Shown here one piece after another: positions 45,753 to 54,563 of a stretch of DNA of 64,000 bases (positions are counted from its first letter, which is position 1; each line of letters begins with the position of its first letter). The notes under the pieces were generated by a model, which saw nothing but the letters and a program-made list of their open reading frames with translations, was not told the origin of the DNA and searched no databases. Made by a program: the position numbers and the translations under genes. Origin of the DNA: Candidatus Eremiobacteraceae bacterium (lineage in GTDB: Bacteria; Vulcanimicrobiota; Vulcanimicrobiia; Eremiobacterales; Eremiobacteraceae); the NCBI GenBank assembly GCA_035295225.1, contig DATGJI010000023.1, forward strand, positions 62,001-126,000, in the 5' to 3' direction.

Positions 45753-47318
45753 TTGGCTTTGGCCGCCGCGCTGCTGTCCGTGTCGGACCGGACGGGCATC
45801 GAATCGCTCGCCTCTGCGCTGCACGATAACGGCTACTCGCTCTATGGAACGTCCGGTACCGCAGAGCATCTTCGCGCCGCCGGGTTGGCGTGCGAAGATG
45901 TCGGGACGCTCACCGGGTTTCCTCCGCTGTGCGATGGTCGCGTCAAGACGCTGCATCCGAAGATATTCGCCGGCATTTTGGCGGATCGGACGCGCGCCCA
46001 GCATCTGGCGGATCTCGCACAATACGATGTGCCATCCTTTGCAGTCGTCGCCGTGAATCTGTACCCGTTTGAACAGACGGTGCAGCGACGCGGCGCGTCG
46101 GAAGCGGAGATCGTCGAACAGATCGATATCGGCGGGGTGACGCTTTTGCGCGCGGCGGCCAAGAACTACGCCCACGTGGCGGTGCTTTCCGATCCGGATC
46201 AGTACGCGGGGTTCATAGAAAGCCTGGCGCGAGGCGGGTCTTCGCTTGAGGAGCGGCGGACCTGGGCCGGCGCCGCGTTCGCGCGCTGCGAACGATACGA
46301 TACCGCGATCGCCGCGCATTTTTCCGGCGCGTCGTCGCCGCTCGATCTGCCGGAGACGCTTCACATGTCGTTGACGCGCGCGGCCCAACTGCGCTACGGA
46401 GAAAATCCGCAGACGCGTGCCGCGTTCTATCTCGGTCGCCCCGACATGCCTTTGCCGAAGCAGCTCTGGGGAAAGACGCTTTCGTATAACAACCTGCTCG
46501 ATCTCGACTCGTGTCTTCGGCTGCTCGCACCGATCGAATCACCGGTGGGTTTTCCCGCAGGCATCGCGCGGCACGCTGTTGCAGCCGCCATCGTCAAGCA
46601 CACCGTTCCGTGCGGCTTGGCTGCTCGCGCGAACGTACACGACGCGGTGGTCGCCGCATTGGGCGCCGACCCGATCTCAGCGTTCGGCGGCATCGTCGCA
46701 TGCGGGGCCGAGGTAGATGAAGCCACCGCCGCTGTGCTGGCGTCGCGGTTCTTGGAAGTCATCGCGGCGCCGTCGTTCTCCCCGGCGGCGCTGGAACGGC
46801 TGCAAAAGAAGAAGAACCTTCGCCTGCTGCAATTCGATTCGACGCTGCCGTCCGCGCTGCTCGAAGCGGGCAAAGTGCGCTCAGCGCTTGGCGGCATACT
46901 GATCGAACATCCGGATCCATCGGCGCCGGCAGATTCGTGGACGGTCATGACTCAGATCTCCCCGACCAGGGAACACTGGCGCGACCTGTTATTCGCCTTC
47001 GGAGCAGTCCGCCAAGTGAAGTCCAATGCGGCAGTCGTGGTCAGCGACGAAGTGACGCTCGGCGTGTGCGGCGGTCAGACGAATCGCGTCGCTGCGGTCG
47101 AGCTCGCATGCGAACGCGCCGGGGACGGCGTGCGCGGCGCGGTCCTCGCCACGGACGGGTTCTTTCCGTTCGCGGACGGACTTGAAGCGGCGATTCGGGC
47201 CGGCATTTCGGCCGTCATAGCGCCGGGCGGCTCCGTGCGCGACGCGGAAGTCATCGAGGCCGCGCGCAACGCCGACATCGCTCTCGTCTTCGCCACTCGC
47301 CGCTACTTCTTGCACTAG
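45753..47318 (+). CDS. purH: Bifunctional AICAR transformylase/IMP cyclohydrolase
   Basis: Catalyses the last two steps of IMP synthesis. The N-terminal cyclohydrolase (MGS-like) domain has LYGTSGTAEHLRAAG, DGRVKTLHPKIFAGIL and VAVNLYPFEQT. The transformylase domain has QLRYGENPQTRAAFY, the catalytic KHTVPCGLA (near residue 282), DPISAFGGIVA and the C-terminal RRYFLH. 521 residues, full length. TTG start three bases after smc. No other pur gene is adjacent. Confidence 0.96.
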   Translation: MALAAALLSVSDRTGIESLASALHDNGYSLYGTSGTAEHLRAAGLACEDVGTLTGFPPLCDGRVKTLHPKIFAGILADRTRAQHLADLAQYDVPSFAVVAVNLYPFEQTVQRRGASEAEIVEQIDIGGVTLLRAAAKNYAHVAVLSDPDQYAGFIESLARGGSSLEERRTWAGAAFARCERYDTAIAAHFSGASSPLDLPETLHMSLTRAAQLRYGENPQTRAAFYLGRPDMPLPKQLWGKTLSYNNLLDLDSCLRLLAPIESPVGFPAGIARHAVAAAIVKHTVPCGLAARANVHDAVVAALGADPISAFGGIVACGAEVDEATAAVLASRFLEVIAAPSFSPAALERLQKKKNLRLLQFDSTLPSALLEAGKVRSALGGILIEHPDPSAPADSWTVMTQISPTREHWRDLLFAFGAVRQVKSNAAVVVSDEVTLGVCGGQTNRVAAVELACERAGDGVRGAVLATDGFFPFADGLEAAIRAGISAVIAPGGSVRDAEVIEAARNADIALVFATRRYFLH

Positions 47319-47324
47319 AAAATG

Positions 47325-47405
47325 CGGGCCCCTCATGGCCCGCCGGTCGCTGATGTAGGGCGGGCCTTTATGGCCCGCCGGCGGACCGTAACCGTCCGCC
47401 CTACA
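47325..47405. repeat. Cluster of family B-type hairpins between purH and the double-CXXCG gene
   Basis: Three hairpins follow the purH stop: GCGGGCC/GGCCCGC (47325-47345); TGTAGGGCGGGCC-TTTAT-GGCCCGCC; and GGCGGAC/GTCCGCC followed by CTACA, i.e. the reverse orientation. The CTACA end of the last copy contributes the TAG stop codon of the gene at 47401. Confidence 0.85.
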
Positions 47406-48171
47406 GCCGGTACGTCACGCGGCGCGTGGTGCGCGATCGCGTCGTCGAAACTTCCGCGAAAGAGATATCGGTAAGCCGCAGGGCCTGCGCCGCCTCGACG
47501 AACGCAGACGTCGCATAGATGCACGACGGCACGTCGATGCTTCGGAAGATATCGGACTTGCCGCTTACGGTGTGCGGGTCTATCGCCGCTCTTCGCCCGC
47601 TCGGCAGATCGCGATGGCCGCACGCCGCGCACGCCGGCGCGCCGCCGGGCGGCAACGATTCGTCGAACACACGGCCTTCGTAGCCGAAAACAACCTCGCG
47701 ATAAAGCGGATCTTCGCCGCCCCAATACGTGATGCGGGTAGGAAACGTGCGAAGCCCGGTGATGCCCGCCGCTTCCAGCCGCAGCGCCACCTCCGGCCGG
47801 ACGAGCATAACGCCCGGCCACGCCGGCCAGCCGAAGTCGCCGAACGTGCCTTTGCCGTGCCCGACGAGCGGACCGAACTCCGCACCCGGCGGCAATGCGG
47901 CTTCGGCAGGAACGAATGGGCGCACGGCCTCGCGCATGCGATGCACGATATACATCGATTGCGGCCGGCGCAGGCGGTACCGTTCTTGCCCCGGCATGCT
48001 TGAAAGATCGACGTCGGGATACGCGACGCACGACGCCCAGGTCTCGTAACAGCGGGGACAATTCTGGATGCCCGGCAAAGCCCACGTGTGCGCGGCGATG
48101 ATCTCGTTTGCGATCAGCCGGTCAGCTGACGTGAGATCACGGCTGACGCGAAAAAGACGCAAGGTTTTCAT
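47401..48171 (-). CDS. SitI6-like double-CXXCG motif protein
   Basis: The 256 residues match the double-CXXCG family (immunity protein SitI6 of Myxococcus and relatives): W-x-L-P-G-x-x-x-C-x-x-C near the start (WALPGIQNCPRC, residues 30-41), YPDVDLSSMPG, FVPAEAALPPGAEFGPLVG, and a second CxxC in PACAACGHRD (near residue 187), then SDIFRSIDVPSCIYATSAFV and ALRLTDISFAEV at the end. In Myxococcus the named member protects against a Sit toxin, but most relatives are orphans of unknown role. No toxin gene is next to it here. Start ATG 48171; its stop is formed by a family B repeat. Confidence 0.82.
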   Translation of the reverse strand: MKTLRLFRVSRDLTSADRLIANEIIAAHTWALPGIQNCPRCYETWASCVAYPDVDLSSMPGQERYRLRRPQSMYIVHRMREAVRPFVPAEAALPPGAEFGPLVGHGKGTFGDFGWPAWPGVMLVRPEVALRLEAAGITGLRTFPTRITYWGGEDPLYREVVFGYEGRVFDESLPPGGAPACAACGHRDLPSGRRAAIDPHTVSGKSDIFRSIDVPSCIYATSAFVEAAQALRLTDISFAEVSTTRSRTTRRVTYRL

Positions 48172-48266
48172 CCTTCGACTGTTGTGAGCGGTCGCGCGCA
48201 CGATCGCGGATAAGCCGCATCCTGTTTGCGGCTCACGACGTTCGCCACCCGCATCGGAGCGCAAGA

Positions 48267-49661
48267 GTGACAGACGACACACGGGCCGCTCACTTCGACT
48301 GCAACTGTCCGCACACACCGTATTCGGCAGACATCCACCGCCGGGCCGCGACGGTCATCGGGCGCCGTTCATTTCTCGCGGGACTCGGCGCGCTCGGCGC
48401 GGGCGTTGCGCTGTGGCCGCACCGCGCCCTCGGTGCGGCGCAGTCCGTCGTTCTACGTGCGGCGCGGTTGTTCGACGGTATGGCGATGCGCACGCCGGGC
48501 GTTCTCGTGATCAAAGGCGACCGCATCGTGTCGATGACCGCGGGCGACGCCGGCGCAGACGCGCACGTCGTTGATCTCGGCGACGCGACCCTCATGCCCG
48601 GACTTATAGACTGTCATACGCACGTGGCGGCGCGCGTCGTCACGTCGATCTACCTCGAAGGGTTCGGCCCGCGCGACGAATCCGGCGAAAGCGTCGCCGA
48701 AGCCGCGATCTTTAGCATCAAAAACGCTGCCGCGATGCTGCATAACGGGTTCACGACGATCCGCGACGTCGGCGGCGGCAGCGGCATCGATATCGCGGTT
48801 CGCGATTCTATCGCGCTCGGCGAGATTCAAGGCCCGAGAATGTTGGTCGCAGGGTTGCCGCTCACGATCACCGGGGGCCATGGCGATGCGAATGACGTGC
48901 CTGGCGACGTCACCGTCAACCGCCCGACGGGTGTGGCATTCGGCCCCTACGGTTTTCGCGAAGTCGTTCGCGAAAACGTGAAGAACCATGTCGATCTCAT
49001 CAAGATCCTCGCTACCGGCGGCGTGCTATCGTACGGCGACGTCTGGAATATCCCGCAGATGAATCTCGACGAGATCCAAGCAACCGTGGACGAGGCGCAC
49101 AAGTTCCAGCGCAAAGTCAGCGCGCACTGCCACGGCGATCCAGGCATCGCGCTCGCGGTCGAGGGCGGCTGCGATTCGATCGATCACTGCACCGGCGTCT
49201 CCGAGGGCACCGCGCGGAACATGAAGGATCGCGGCACGTATCTCGTCCCCACGATCTGGGCGCTCGATTCCATCATCCAGCCCGGCAACCCGAATCGCAT
49301 CCCGCAGAACAGCCTGGACAAGGCGATGAAGATGAGCGAGCTGCGCAACGCGGGTATTCACCGTGCGCTCGGAACCGGCGTGAAGTTCGCGTACGGGACC
49401 GACGCCGGCGTTTTTCCGCACGAGCAGAACAACCTCGATTTTGCTCTGCTGCGAAGGCTTGGAATGGATGCGACCGATCTGCTCCGCTCGGCCACTTCGT
49501 CTGCGGCCGCGCTGATCGGCGCGGATGACCGCGGCCGTCTTGCGGCGGGTCTGCTCGCTGACGTCGTGGCGTTCCAGGGCGACCCGACCGCCGACATCTC
49601 CGTGATGACGAAGCCCAAGTTCATCATGCTCGGGGGTGTCCAGATCGCGAGCGCGTCGTGA
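48267..49661 (+). CDS. Tat-exported metal-dependent amidohydrolase
   Basis: The N-terminus has a twin-arginine motif (GRRSFLAGLGALGAGVAL, residues 32-49) after an unusual Cys/His-rich segment, so export in folded form is likely. The amidohydrolase core shows DCHTHVA (metal His pair, near 115), LIKILATGG (probable carboxylated lysine), SAHCHG and SIDHCTG (metal His) and FAYGTDAGVFPHEQ (catalytic Asp). The set resembles imidazolonepropionase-like/Xaa-Pro dipeptidase amidohydrolases. GTG start with GGAG seven bases upstream. It is divergent from the double-CXXCG gene. The substrate is unknown. Confidence 0.9.
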   Translation: MTDDTRAAHFDCNCPHTPYSADIHRRAATVIGRRSFLAGLGALGAGVALWPHRALGAAQSVVLRAARLFDGMAMRTPGVLVIKGDRIVSMTAGDAGADAHVVDLGDATLMPGLIDCHTHVAARVVTSIYLEGFGPRDESGESVAEAAIFSIKNAAAMLHNGFTTIRDVGGGSGIDIAVRDSIALGEIQGPRMLVAGLPLTITGGHGDANDVPGDVTVNRPTGVAFGPYGFREVVRENVKNHVDLIKILATGGVLSYGDVWNIPQMNLDEIQATVDEAHKFQRKVSAHCHGDPGIALAVEGGCDSIDHCTGVSEGTARNMKDRGTYLVPTIWALDSIIQPGNPNRIPQNSLDKAMKMSELRNAGIHRALGTGVKFAYGTDAGVFPHEQNNLDFALLRRLGMDATDLLRSATSSAAALIGADDRGRLAAGLLADVVAFQGDPTADISVMTKPKFIMLGGVQIASAS

Positions 49662-49668
49662 ACACGAA

Positions 49669-50238
49669 CTAACGAACTGCCGCGACGATGGCGTCGACTA
49701 GTCCGTAGCGCACGTCGCCGTCGCGCAGCGTCACGCCCACGCGGCCGGTCACGCGCACCCACGCTCCGGAAGTCACGCGGACGCCGGCTCGCGGATCGAC
49801 GTCAAAGCCGACGTCGACGGCATCCGCAGCGCAGCACGTCATGATGCGCCGCGAAATCGTCGGCGGCCAGCCGTCGTGCGACGGCGTCCACGTGCCGCTG
49901 ACCGATATCACTCGGCCTTCGAGCGAGCGCGGATCCGCGTCCAGCGCGTCGAGCGCATCGAAAAGATCCGCGGCGCCATGTACTCGCGGCGCGCGCGATT
50001 CCACGCCCCGCACGGCGGGCGGTCCCAAGCGGGCGATCCATGCGCCGGCGAACGCGCCGCACGCAAGCGCAAGCGCGAGATGGACCGCAAAAGCGCGAGC
50101 GCTGCGATAGGCGATGACCATCAGCGCCGCCGCCGCGCACAACGTCACGGCGGGCGCAGTCGAAACGAGCGAGGCGGACCGCGATACAGCGATCGAGAGC
50201 GCCAAGCCGGCGAGAAACGCGAGCTGCCTGCAGCCCAC
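49669..50238 (-). CDS. TIGR03943/DUF1980-type subunit of a putative permease (YcgQ-like)
   Basis: About 189 residues. Two to three transmembrane segments at the N-terminus (LAFLAGLALSIAVS, VTLCAAAALMVIAY, FAVHLALALACGAFAGAW) precede a soluble beta domain containing SRRIMTCCAADAVDVGFDVD, the cysteine-pair motif of YcgQ-like proteins. The GTG overlaps the stop of the permease gene upstream by one base, and the pair permease + TIGR03943 protein is the normal arrangement. The transported substrate is unknown. Confidence 0.82.
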   Translation of the reverse strand: MGCRQLAFLAGLALSIAVSRSASLVSTAPAVTLCAAAALMVIAYRSARAFAVHLALALACGAFAGAWIARLGPPAVRGVESRAPRVHGAADLFDALDALDADPRSLEGRVISVSGTWTPSHDGWPPTISRRIMTCCAADAVDVGFDVDPRAGVRVTSGAWVRVTGRVGVTLRDGDVRYGLVDAIVAAVR

Positions 50239-51116
50239 TATGACACGGCGATGATCAGAGCGCACGCGATGCCGCTGCACGCGGCGGCCGCGATCGCACG
50301 CGCCGGACCGAACGTTCTTGCAAGCAGCATGAGCTGCCGCAAGCCTGCGCCTTGAGCGCAGAGCATGAACGCCATCTGGGAATGCGGGTCGCGCAGGAGC
50401 GCTGCCGCCATGAGCGGATCCGCACTCGAGCAGGGCGAGAATATCAGGGCCATTGCAGCGGCTCCGCCGTACGGCACGTGCGTGAAGAAGCTTGCGGGCA
50501 CGAGCGCTTTTGCGCCGGCCGCTAGGATGGCGGAGATCAGGATGCCGGACAGCGCGGATGTGAGTTGAGATGCCACGGTAGCGGGCGCATGCGATTCGCG
50601 TGAGCAATCCGACCCGCGTGCCGAGCCGCCGATCGAGACAAAGCGCAAAGCAAACGCAGTCAACCCGGCGGACAGCGCGGCTCCGGCTGCACGCATGACG
50701 GCGACACGAACGCCGAAAACCGCGCAGGTCATAGCGAGCGCGAGCGGCGACGCGATCGCAGCGAACGTCAAAACGAAACCCGCCACGGGCGCGGTCGCGC
50801 GCGCCAGCGCGTCGGCGTAGCCATTGAGCGCGCAATCGCAGCCCGGATTGCACAGCGCGACCAGCACGGCCAAGCTTTTTGGGTGCGCGCATTCAGAGGA
50901 AAGGAATCGCCGCAGCGACGAGGCCGCAAGCGTGCCCGCCACGACGTAGGGGAGCGCGGCGACGACGATCGACACACAATCTTGCACGGCCTCGGAGATG
51001 CGCGCGCCATCCGCTGGACACGTCGTTGAAAGGATGCAGACCGCAGCGGCAGCGCCTGCGCGCGAAAGGCGCAGCGAAGGGTGGGATTCTCGGAAAGGCA
51101 GAAGACCGGGCGTCAT
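50238..51116 (-). CDS. UPF0718-type permease (YcgR/YraQ-like)
   Basis: Integral membrane protein of 292 residues with about eight hydrophobic segments. Motifs of the DUF318/UPF0718 permeases are present: VALCNPGCDCALNG (near residue 90), an unusual C-x-x-x-C-x-C cluster in a membrane loop, and MALIFSPCSSADPL (near 220), the counterpart of the usual 'PICSVADP' block. It is co-translated with the YcgQ-like gene. Such permeases are sometimes linked to metal or sulfur metabolism; nothing in the neighbourhood confirms that here. Confidence 0.8.
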   Translation of the reverse strand: MTPGLLPFRESHPSLRLSRAGAAAAVCILSTTCPADGARISEAVQDCVSIVVAALPYVVAGTLAASSLRRFLSSECAHPKSLAVLVALCNPGCDCALNGYADALARATAPVAGFVLTFAAIASPLALAMTCAVFGVRVAVMRAAGAALSAGLTAFALRFVSIGGSARGSDCSRESHAPATVASQLTSALSGILISAILAAGAKALVPASFFTHVPYGGAAAMALIFSPCSSADPLMAAALLRDPHSQMAFMLCAQGAGLRQLMLLARTFGPARAIAAAACSGIACALIIAVS

Positions 51117-51194
51117 TCCCGCCTTGGAGACAAAGCGCGGGACGCTTGCGCCCGCAACGCGAAGGTCCGGCGCATCGCCATCCTTCTTCTACCT

Positions 51195-52496
51195 ATGGGT
51201 CGATCGATAACGCGCGACGTGAAAAACCTGACGGCGCCTCGCGGCACCTACGATATACTTCCCGACGATTCTCGGCGCTGGCAAGCGCTCGAGGCGGTCA
51301 TCGACGGCGTCTGCGCGCGCTATTGTTATGGAGAGATCCGCACGCCGCTTTTCGAGAGCACCGACGTTTTTGTCCGCACGATCGGGGAAGGCACCGACAT
51401 CGTCGACAAAGAGATGTACACCTTCATCGATCGCGGCGGGCGCAGCATCACGCTCCGGCCCGAGCTCACCGCACCGGTCGTGCGCGCCGTCCTCGAACAC
51501 TCCATGCTGCAGACACTGCCGCTCAAACTGTACTATCGCGGCCCGTTCTTCCGATACGAGCGGCCGCAGCGTGGTCGATTCAGGCAAGCCCATCAAGTCG
51601 GCGTCGAATGCTTCGGCACAGCGGCTCCCGAGGCGGACGCCGAGGTCATCGCGCTGGCGCTGGACGTCGTGGGCGGGGCCGGCATCCGCGACCGGCATCT
51701 TGAGCTCAATTCGATCGGTTGTCCGACATGCCGAGCTGTCTATCGCAAAGCGCTGGTCGAATATTTCGAGAAGAACTCCGCGACGTTGTCCGAGCTGAGC
51801 CGCGCGCGCTTGACGACCAACCCGCTGCGCATTCTGGATTCAAAAGACGAAGCGGATCTGCGGCTCGTCGCGACGGCACCGCGCGTGCTTGACTATCTTT
51901 GCGCGGAATGCCGAGCGCACTTCGAAGGCGTGAAGTCCAGCTTGCGCTCGATGCACATCGACTTCGCGATCAATCCGAACATCGTTCGCGGCCTGGACTA
52001 CTACACGCGCACGGTCTTCGAGATCACGTCACCGGCGCTCGGCGCGCAGAGCGCGGTCGCCGGCGGCGGGCGTTATGATGGGCTCGTCGAATCCATGGGC
52101 GGACCGCCGACGCCCGGCGTGGGTTTCGGCATGGGGATGGACCGTCTGATCCTCGCAGCCCACGCAGAGGGTTCCTCAAACAGCGACGAACGGCAGCTCG
52201 ACGTCGCGTTCGTCGCACTCGAGACCGCCGGCCTCGCAGCGCTCGTTCCCGCACTCCACGCGATGCGCACCGCGGGTTTCCGCGCAGATGTCGACTACAC
52301 GCTGCGCAAGATGGACAAGCAGCTCAAAAATGCAGCCGCTCGCGGCGCACGGTTGGCGGTGATCGTCGGCAGCGACGAACTTTCCGCCGGCGAAGCGACG
52401 ATCCAGAACCTCGACACCCGCGAACGGTCGCGCGTCGCGCTTGCACACGTCGAAGGCGAAGTCGTTCGCCGGCTGCAGCAGCGGGAGAAGGCATGA
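51195..52496 (+). CDS. hisS: Histidyl-tRNA synthetase
   Basis: Class II aminoacyl-tRNA synthetase charging tRNA-His. TAPRGTYDILPDDS begins the fold, RPELTAPVVRAV and FRYERPQRGRFRQAHQVG form motif 2, GLDYYTRTVFEI is the HisA-type histidine-binding block and GGGRYDGLVE follows. ATG 51195 was chosen over the in-frame ATG 51081, which would add a non-conserved extension. 433 residues. It opens the long plus-strand run that ends beyond the window and overlaps accB by four bases. Confidence 0.96.
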   Translation: MGRSITRDVKNLTAPRGTYDILPDDSRRWQALEAVIDGVCARYCYGEIRTPLFESTDVFVRTIGEGTDIVDKEMYTFIDRGGRSITLRPELTAPVVRAVLEHSMLQTLPLKLYYRGPFFRYERPQRGRFRQAHQVGVECFGTAAPEADAEVIALALDVVGGAGIRDRHLELNSIGCPTCRAVYRKALVEYFEKNSATLSELSRARLTTNPLRILDSKDEADLRLVATAPRVLDYLCAECRAHFEGVKSSLRSMHIDFAINPNIVRGLDYYTRTVFEITSPALGAQSAVAGGGRYDGLVESMGGPPTPGVGFGMGMDRLILAAHAEGSSNSDERQLDVAFVALETAGLAALVPALHAMRTAGFRADVDYTLRKMDKQLKNAAARGARLAVIVGSDELSAGEATIQNLDTRERSRVALAHVEGEVVRRLQQREKA

Positions 52497-52948
52497 CACC
52501 CGAAAAGAAGGATCTCGACAAGCTGGTAGATCTGATGCAGCGCGAAGGCCTCGACCGGCTGCGCGTCCGCTTTGGCGACACCGACATCGATCTGCGCATG
52601 ACGCTGCCGAGCGCTGCGATCGCTCCGACTGGCGAAGTGACCGCGTCCCCTCGTTCGGGCGGCGCGCCTGCGCAGGATGCCGGGCGCGCGAGTTCGCTCG
52701 CGCCGCCGAACGTCAAGAAAGTGCTGGCGCCGTTGGTAGGCGTTTTCTATCGCGCGCCCGCTCCCGGCATACCGCCGTTCGTCGAAACGGGCGGCGCCGT
52801 CGCCGAAGGGCAGGTTCTTTGCATCCTGGAAGCGATGAAATTGATGAATGAAATCGTCAGCGAATATGACGGCAGGATCGCGAAGATCTGCGTCAACGAC
52901 GGCGACCTGGTCACACTGAATCAGGAACTCATGTGGATCGAGACCTGA
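52493..52948 (+). CDS. accB: Biotin carboxyl carrier protein of acetyl-CoA carboxylase
   Basis: Carries biotin for malonyl-CoA formation. A helical N-terminus (LDKLVDLMQREGLDRLRVRF) is followed by a Pro/Ala-rich linker and the biotinyl domain with EAMKLMNEI, whose lysine is biotinylated (near residue 117), and 'GVFYRAPAPG', the thumb-type insertion of AccB. 151 residues. accC, the usual partner, is not adjacent; the next gene starts 16 bases inside accB. Confidence 0.95.
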   Translation: MTPEKKDLDKLVDLMQREGLDRLRVRFGDTDIDLRMTLPSAAIAPTGEVTASPRSGGAPAQDAGRASSLAPPNVKKVLAPLVGVFYRAPAPGIPPFVETGGAVAEGQVLCILEAMKLMNEIVSEYDGRIAKICVNDGDLVTLNQELMWIET

Positions 52949-53529
52949 GCGACGGCCGTGCTCGCTCGAGCGTCTTCTTGGATCGAGATGGTACCCTGAA
53001 CGTGGATCGACAATACGTGCGCACACCCGAAGACGTCGAACTGGTGCCGCGCGCCGCAGACGGTGCGCGCATGCTCCAAGACGCGGGTTACGCGCTCGTG
53101 ATCGTCTCCAACCAATCCGGGATCGCGCGCGGCCTGTTCACAGAAACGCAAGCGCAAGCAGTCGATGACCGCGTGATCGCGTTGCTCGCGCAAGAAGGCG
53201 TGCGCATCGCCGGTTCGTATCGTTGCCCGCACCTCCCCGACGCGCCCGTCGCAGCGTATGCAAAAGATTGCGACTGCCGCAAACCGCAGCCGGGATTGAT
53301 TCTTCGCGCGGCGCGCGATCTCGATCTCGATCTTGCGACGTCGTGGGCGATCGGCGATCGGGCGCGCGACGTTGCCGCCGGGATCGCGGCGGGTTGCCGT
53401 GCCGTGTTGGTCTTGCCGACGCCTGCGCGGCAGGACGCGGAAGATTTCGAAGGGTCGCGGCCCGAGCACGTGGCGTCCGATCTGATGGATGCCGCGCGGT
53501 TCATCATCGGGCACGCGCTCCGCGCATGA
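52933..53529 (+). CDS. gmhB: D-glycero-beta-D-manno-heptose-1,7-bisphosphate 7-phosphatase
   Basis: HAD-superfamily phosphatase of ADP-heptose synthesis. Motif I is VFLDRDGTLN (residues 14-23), motif II is IVSNQSGIARG, a zinc-binding set CPHLPDAPVAAYAKDCDC follows (C-x-H plus C-x-C), then RKPQPGL and IGDRARDVAAG (motif IV). These features identify GmhB, not histidinol phosphatase. GTG start within accB; its stop overlaps the kinase gene as ATGA. 198 residues. Confidence 0.93.
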   Translation: MDRDLSDGRARSSVFLDRDGTLNVDRQYVRTPEDVELVPRAADGARMLQDAGYALVIVSNQSGIARGLFTETQAQAVDDRVIALLAQEGVRIAGSYRCPHLPDAPVAAYAKDCDCRKPQPGLILRAARDLDLDLATSWAIGDRARDVAAGIAAGCRAVLVLPTPARQDAEDFEGSRPEHVASDLMDAARFIIGHALRA

Positions 53530-54563
53530 CCGCTCGCGAAGACGGCCGCTGGGTTTCCGATCTGCTCGCAAGCATGCGCGGCCGGCGCATCGTCGTCGCG
53601 GGCGATCTCATGTTGGACGAATGGCTGTGGGGTCGCGTGCGCCGGATATCACCCGAAGCGCCGGTGCCGGTCGTCGAAGTGCAGTCGCACTCGTACACGC
53701 TCGGCGGCGCCGGAAACGTCGCATGCAATCTTGCGGCGCTTGGTGCGCGCGTTGCCGTGGTGGGCTTGGTCGGGCGCGACGAGGCGGCCACGCGTCTGCT
53801 CGAGCTCTTCAAGCGGATGCGTGTGGACGCGCGCGGCGTGACGAGAGTCGCAGGCCGCACGACGACCCAGAAGACGCGCATCGTGGCACACCATCAGCAA
53901 GTGGTCCGCGCAGATCGGGAGAGCACCGATCGCATCGCCGGCGCGGTCCGCGAGTCGCTGTGCAGGGCGCTCGCGACGTTCGACGGCCGGGTTGACGGCG
54001 TCATCATCTCCGACTACGGCAAGGGCACGGTCGATGAGACGCTCGTGCGGACGGCACGCGCATACAAGACGCGCGCGATCGTGACCGGCGATCCGAAGCC
54101 CGCAAACCTCGCCGCGTTCTCGGGCATAGACTGCATCGCGCCCAATGCGGGCGAAGCCGAATCGGCTTCGGGCATGTCGATCGAATCCGACGCCGATCTT
54201 GCGCGCGCAGGTGCTGCGCTGGTGAAACGGACGAAGTGTCGCCACGTGCTGATCACACGCGGTGAGAACGGCATGACGCTGTTCTCGAAAGAAGGCCGGC
54301 CGTTCACGGTCCCGGCCGTGGCGCGTCAGGTGTACGATGTCAGCGGCGCGGGCGATACCGTGGTCTCGACGCTGACGCTTGCAATGACCGCAGGTGCGAC
54401 CATCGAGCACGCTGTTGAGATCGCGTCGCTTGCAGCGGGCGTCGTGGTCGAAAAACTCGGCACGGCCACAGCCACGCCGGAAGAGATCATCGCATTTGCA
54501 AAACACGAAGGCGTTGCGGTGGCGGTGCCGCTGCGTTCGAGCCGTTCCCGGAGAGCGCGATGA
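53526..54563 (+). CDS. D-glycero-beta-D-manno-heptose-7-phosphate kinase (RfaE domain I type)
   Basis: PfkB-family sugar kinase of 345 residues. IVVAGDLMLDEWLWGRVRRI (near residue 22) and PVPVVEVQSHSYTLGGAGNV are the signature of HldE kinase domains, VSGAGDTVVSTLTLA (near 270) is the PfkB active-site motif with the catalytic Asp. In many bacteria this domain is fused to the nucleotidyltransferase; here the two are separate, adjacent genes with a four-base overlap. Confidence 0.93.
   Translation: MTAREDGRWVSDLLASMRGRRIVVAGDLMLDEWLWGRVRRISPEAPVPVVEVQSHSYTLGGAGNVACNLAALGARVAVVGLVGRDEAATRLLELFKRMRVDARGVTRVAGRTTTQKTRIVAHHQQVVRADRESTDRIAGAVRESLCRALATFDGRVDGVIISDYGKGTVDETLVRTARAYKTRAIVTGDPKPANLAAFSGIDCIAPNAGEAESASGMSIESDADLARAGAALVKRTKCRHVLITRGENGMTLFSKEGRPFTVPAVARQVYDVSGAGDTVVSTLTLAMTAGATIEHAVEIASLAAGVVVEKLGTATATPEEIIAFAKHEGVAVAVPLRSSRSRRAR

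Noticed and set aside
49669-50892. 407-residue minus-strand frame covering the YcgQ-like gene
   Set aside because: Only the part downstream of 50238 is coding; the rest is an Arg-rich shadow of the permease gene in another frame on the same strand.
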